Below, in pieces: positions 14,621-16,615 of a stretch of DNA of 16,615 bases; the first letter of the stretch is position 1, and each line of letters begins with the position of its first letter. Origin of the DNA: CAWKGV01 sp963849305 (GTDB lineage: Bacteria; Pseudomonadota; Alphaproteobacteria; Acetobacterales; Acetobacteraceae); NCBI GenBank assembly GCA_963849305.1, contig CAWKGV010000024.1:1-16615 (forward strand), given 5' to 3'. The notes under the pieces are model-generated. The model worked only from the letters and a program-made list of their open reading frames with translations, had not been told where the DNA came from and did no database searches. The position numbers were made by a program, and so were the translations under genes.

Positions 14621-15016
14621 GCTGTTGAAAAAGGGTTGAGCCAGCTTCGAAGGGCCTGATTCACTCCTGGCCGGTCCAGCGAGGGCGCGGCGATGATGGG
14701 CGAGCGGACAATTCTGCAACGGGCGCTGTTCTACAGCTTCAACCTCGACCGCCAGGTGCCGACGGACCACTTGCTGCGCTCGATCGACCGCGCCGCGCTG
14801 CTGCCCCAACACGCCGGCGCGCAAGGTGCCGCGAAGCATCTACGAGGGTGCACGGGACATGGCCCGCGAGATCGCCGAACCGATGCCTACGTCGTCTCCA
14901 GGCGAGAGCGGAAGAGATCGAAATGCTGTGCGCCCACCTCAAACCCATCCTGCGTTTGGACCGGCTGCGGTTGAGAGGACCCTGCGGTGCCCAAGACGAG
15001 TTCCTCCTGGTCGGCG
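14621..15016 (+). mobile_element. Remnant of an IS1182-type insertion sequence
   Basis: The left end is suggested by GCTGTTGAAAAAGGG (14621-14635), a sequence type often seen at ends of IS5/IS1182-like elements, 58 bases before the transposase start. The transposase remnant runs to about 15016, where similarity stops abruptly. No matching right terminal repeat is seen within the next 200 bases, so the element has lost its right end as well as most of its transposase. Confidence 0.6.
14693..15016 (+). pseudogene. IS1182-family transposase, collapsed to its two ends
   Basis: The ATG at 14693 gives MMGERTILQRALFYSFNLDR and DHLLRSIDR, the conserved N-terminus. At about 14793 it joins, in another frame, PRCCPNTPARKVPRSIYEGARDMAREIA, which belongs near the C-terminus. 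The intervening part, with the DDE catalytic residues (roughly 300 or more residues in full-length relatives), is gone. Two further single-base losses follow: frame 14693 resumes with TDAYVVSRRERK, then another frame gives IEMLCAHLKPILRLDRLRLRG and DEFLL, after which similarity ends. It cannot make a transposase. It marks the left edge of the lower-GC segment to its right and may have helped bring that DNA in; that is inference. Confidence 0.85.
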
Positions 15017-15203
15017 ATTTACGACCAGATCAAGCCATTCATAGCTACGATGTTGTGCCCCGAAAGCAGGCGTCAGCTTCTGGCCTCCGAGCGCGGCCGC
15101 AATGTCGGTGGGCACACAAAATTGTCCCCTTTTTTGGCATGCATGGCCTCACAGCAGGTGTCTCAGCCACGGTGCTTCGGCCGCCACCTATCGCTGCCCG
15201 CTT
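15017..15203. other. Junction stretch between the IS remnant and the peroxidase gene
   Basis: A frame from GTG 14987 runs to 15241 (84 codons) and resembles nothing I know. It starts inside the transposase remnant, so it is probably chance. The segment around 15111-15140 (CACACAAAATTGTCCCC, then a T-run) is AT-rich and resembles sequence seen at insertion-sequence ends, but no partner repeat was found. Confidence 0.35.
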
Positions 15204-16210
15204 TCAATGCGGTGGCGCATCAGCCGATCGAGCGGCCGTAAGTTTCTCCTGCGCCGCTTGAACAAGCGTTTGCAGCGTGGAGCGGGCTGGAGCGAAGAAC
15301 GTCGTGCCAGTATGCGGCGTCGAGAAATCAAGCAGTCGGTCGTAAGCTCCCGGCGGGTCACCGATATACATTCGTTGCAGCATCTTCTCGATCACCCAAA
15401 GATATCGGGAATAACCGATAAAGTAGGTTCCGAATTCCTGTCGTCCTGGTCGGCCGAAGGGCATGTTGTCGCGCAGGATGTCATATTCGTTTCCATTGGC
15501 ATCTACGATGGTGGCCAGCGACTTGTGCGATTTGCGCGGAGCGTCGTCATCATCGATTTCGATATTGTCTATCTTCGTGCGACCGATGATCTCCTCCTGG
15601 AGACGCGTTGGAATCCGCACCCACGCGTTGAGATCGTGTAGATACTTCTGAACGACGACATAGCTGCCTCCGGCGAAGTCAGCATCTTCATTGCCGATGA
15701 GCGCCGAGGCGGGCAGATCGAGGCCGGTCGGGTTAGCCGTGCCGTCGACAAAGCCAAGAAGGTCACGCGCATCGAAATATCGAAAGCCTGAAACTTCGTC
15801 GACGACAGTGACGCCGGCACCAAAACTGTCGAGCAGAATGCGTTCAAACTCAAAGCACAAATCGGGACGTTCGGATCGGAGATGGAAGAGAAGGTCGCCC
15901 GGTGTTGACGGCGCCGCATGAACCGTTCCCCTAATCGGCGCAAACGGTCTCAGTTCCTGCGGCCGCCTGTCTGAATGGAGACGATCCCATAGATCGCGAC
16001 CGATCCCGGCAATGCACGACAGTCGGCCGGAAAGATGACGGAATCGAACAGTCTTGACGAGATCGTCAAGCCCACCGAGGACCAGGAGACCTTCGCGAGA
16101 GCGGTCTGTTCACTCGCGACGGTGACCACAAGAAAGACTGCCACTAGCGACAGCGAGCGTCGACGCTCTGCGCGTCGATCGGCACTCTGCTCCCAACTTT
16201 TCCCTGACAT
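15204..16210 (-). pseudogene. DyP-type (YfeX-like) haem peroxidase, one frameshift near its N-terminus
   Basis: A haem peroxidase of the dye-decolourising type; the sequence suggests a cytoplasmic or encapsulated form, since no clear Tat signal is seen. An N-terminal frame from ATG 16210 contains LVAVFLVVTVASEQT. At about 16068-16070 the frame shifts (GTGGGCTTGAC, fitting one lost base). It then runs open to the stop: LDDLVKTVRFRHLSG, LSCIAGIGRDLWDRL, RPFAPIRG, STPGDLLFHLRSERPDL, and then GFVDGTANPTG with the catalytic Asp of the GXXDG motif, KSHKSLATI with the likely haem-ligand His, and ILRDNMPFG with the distal Arg. The joined product is about 335 residues, normal for the family. All catalytic residues survive, so a sequencing error is possible. 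The G+C of a counted line is about 52%, far below the genes to the left. No encapsulin gene is visible. Confidence 0.85.
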
Positions 16211-16615
16211 CCCAAAGTCTCCGCTGTTTCTAGGAACTTGTTTCAGATGATCACGAACCGGAGTCTTATAGATGCGGGAACAGAGCGAATTCGCTCAAAC
16301 CAAGATATCGCGATCCCGAGCGATCACGCAACACGGAATGCCGTCACACAGAGCGCACCGCAGGGGAAGCCGCCTTGGCTTCTGCCGGCAATCGGAGATC
16401 GCTTGAAGAGACACACCCGACACCTTTCAGACGAGGGCGTCTTGCCACAAAACGGTTTTCCGATGCCCTCGGGTCAACATGGTTTGCGTGCTTATGTCCG
16501 ATTCTCCGCGAAATAGACCCAGAGCGGACGGTCGCAAAACTCCCCATCACGGAATTGGGGCTCAAGCTGCTCATCTCAAAAAACGCTCGCTTCTGGGAAC
16601 GACGAGGATCGAGCC
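16211..16615. other. Right-end stretch with no recognisable gene
   Basis: One rightward frame (16238-16516, 92 codons) and one leftward frame (16344-16574) are open, but neither resembles a family I know nor has a convincing ribosome site. A counted line gives about 50% G+C, matching the peroxidase gene rather than the rest of the window. Small inverted repeats are present (AGACGagggCGTCT near 16431; CCCCA/TGGGG near 16541-16560) without a T-run. The peroxidase promoter should lie at its left edge. Confidence 0.4.

Noticed and set aside
14449..14664. 72-codon N-terminal extension of the dehydrogenase subunit
   Set aside because: It crosses the 12-bp inverted repeat and the presumed left end of the IS remnant and has no family similarity; MNAPFDPGLL at 14448 is the usual type of start.

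Overview
The window comes from a GC-rich bacterium (one line counted in the xanthine dehydrogenase-like gene is about 72% G+C), most likely an alphaproteobacterium of the Acetobacteraceae/Rhodospirillales kind. That guess rests on codon use, gene families and the CCCTCTCCC/GGGAGAGGG palindromic repeats, and is not proven.

Layout. (1) 225-3825 is a signalling block. An OmpR-type response regulator reads rightwards and converges on a leftward pair: a GAF-containing hybrid histidine kinase with C-terminal receiver and Hpt domains, followed by a receiver-adenylate/guanylate cyclase protein. Both leftward genes carry a frameshift, and the cyclase has also lost its catalytic core. (2) 3826-4039 is a divergent control region with many TCGCG/CGCGA words and a perfect 17-bp inverted repeat. 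It leads rightwards into an intact class I SAM methyltransferase (4040-5095). (3) 5096-5901 holds no intact gene, but contains a short decayed copy of the 3' part of the neighbouring Wza-like gene and three GTGTACAC palindromes. (4) 5902-11761 is an exopolysaccharide assembly locus: a leftward Wza-like lipoprotein diverges from a rightward operon of a Wzc-like chain-length regulator/BY-kinase, a polytopic membrane protein of unknown function broken by three frameshifts, and a Wzx-like flippase. Two palindromic repeat elements sit inside coding sequence here; one forms the junction between the last two genes. No glycosyltransferase of ordinary type is in the window. (5) 11714-14448 is leftward: a molybdopterin-binding subunit of the xanthine dehydrogenase family, coupled by ATGA to an internally deleted Uma2-like gene. 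(6) 14621-15016 is a collapsed IS1182-type transposase remnant. (7) 15204-16615 has visibly lower GC (about 50-52% in two counted lines) and carries a frameshifted DyP-type peroxidase gene reading leftwards; the last 400 bases hold nothing recognisable. Positions 1-224 also show no gene.

How it fits together. The polysaccharide genes would form an export route: Wzx-like flipping, Wzc-like control of polymerisation, and Wza-like export across the outer membrane. The two-component block could regulate neighbours through the repeat-rich divergent region, but that is inference. At least six single-base frameshifts and three internal deletions (cyclase, Uma2, transposase) lie among several long, fully intact genes. 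They point either to gene decay or to residual sequence errors; raw reads would decide. I found no tRNA, rRNA or CRISPR array, and no convincing new defence-type system. The most unusual items are the repeat-built GTGA gene junction, the internal-deletion pattern and the two operator-like repeat clusters.
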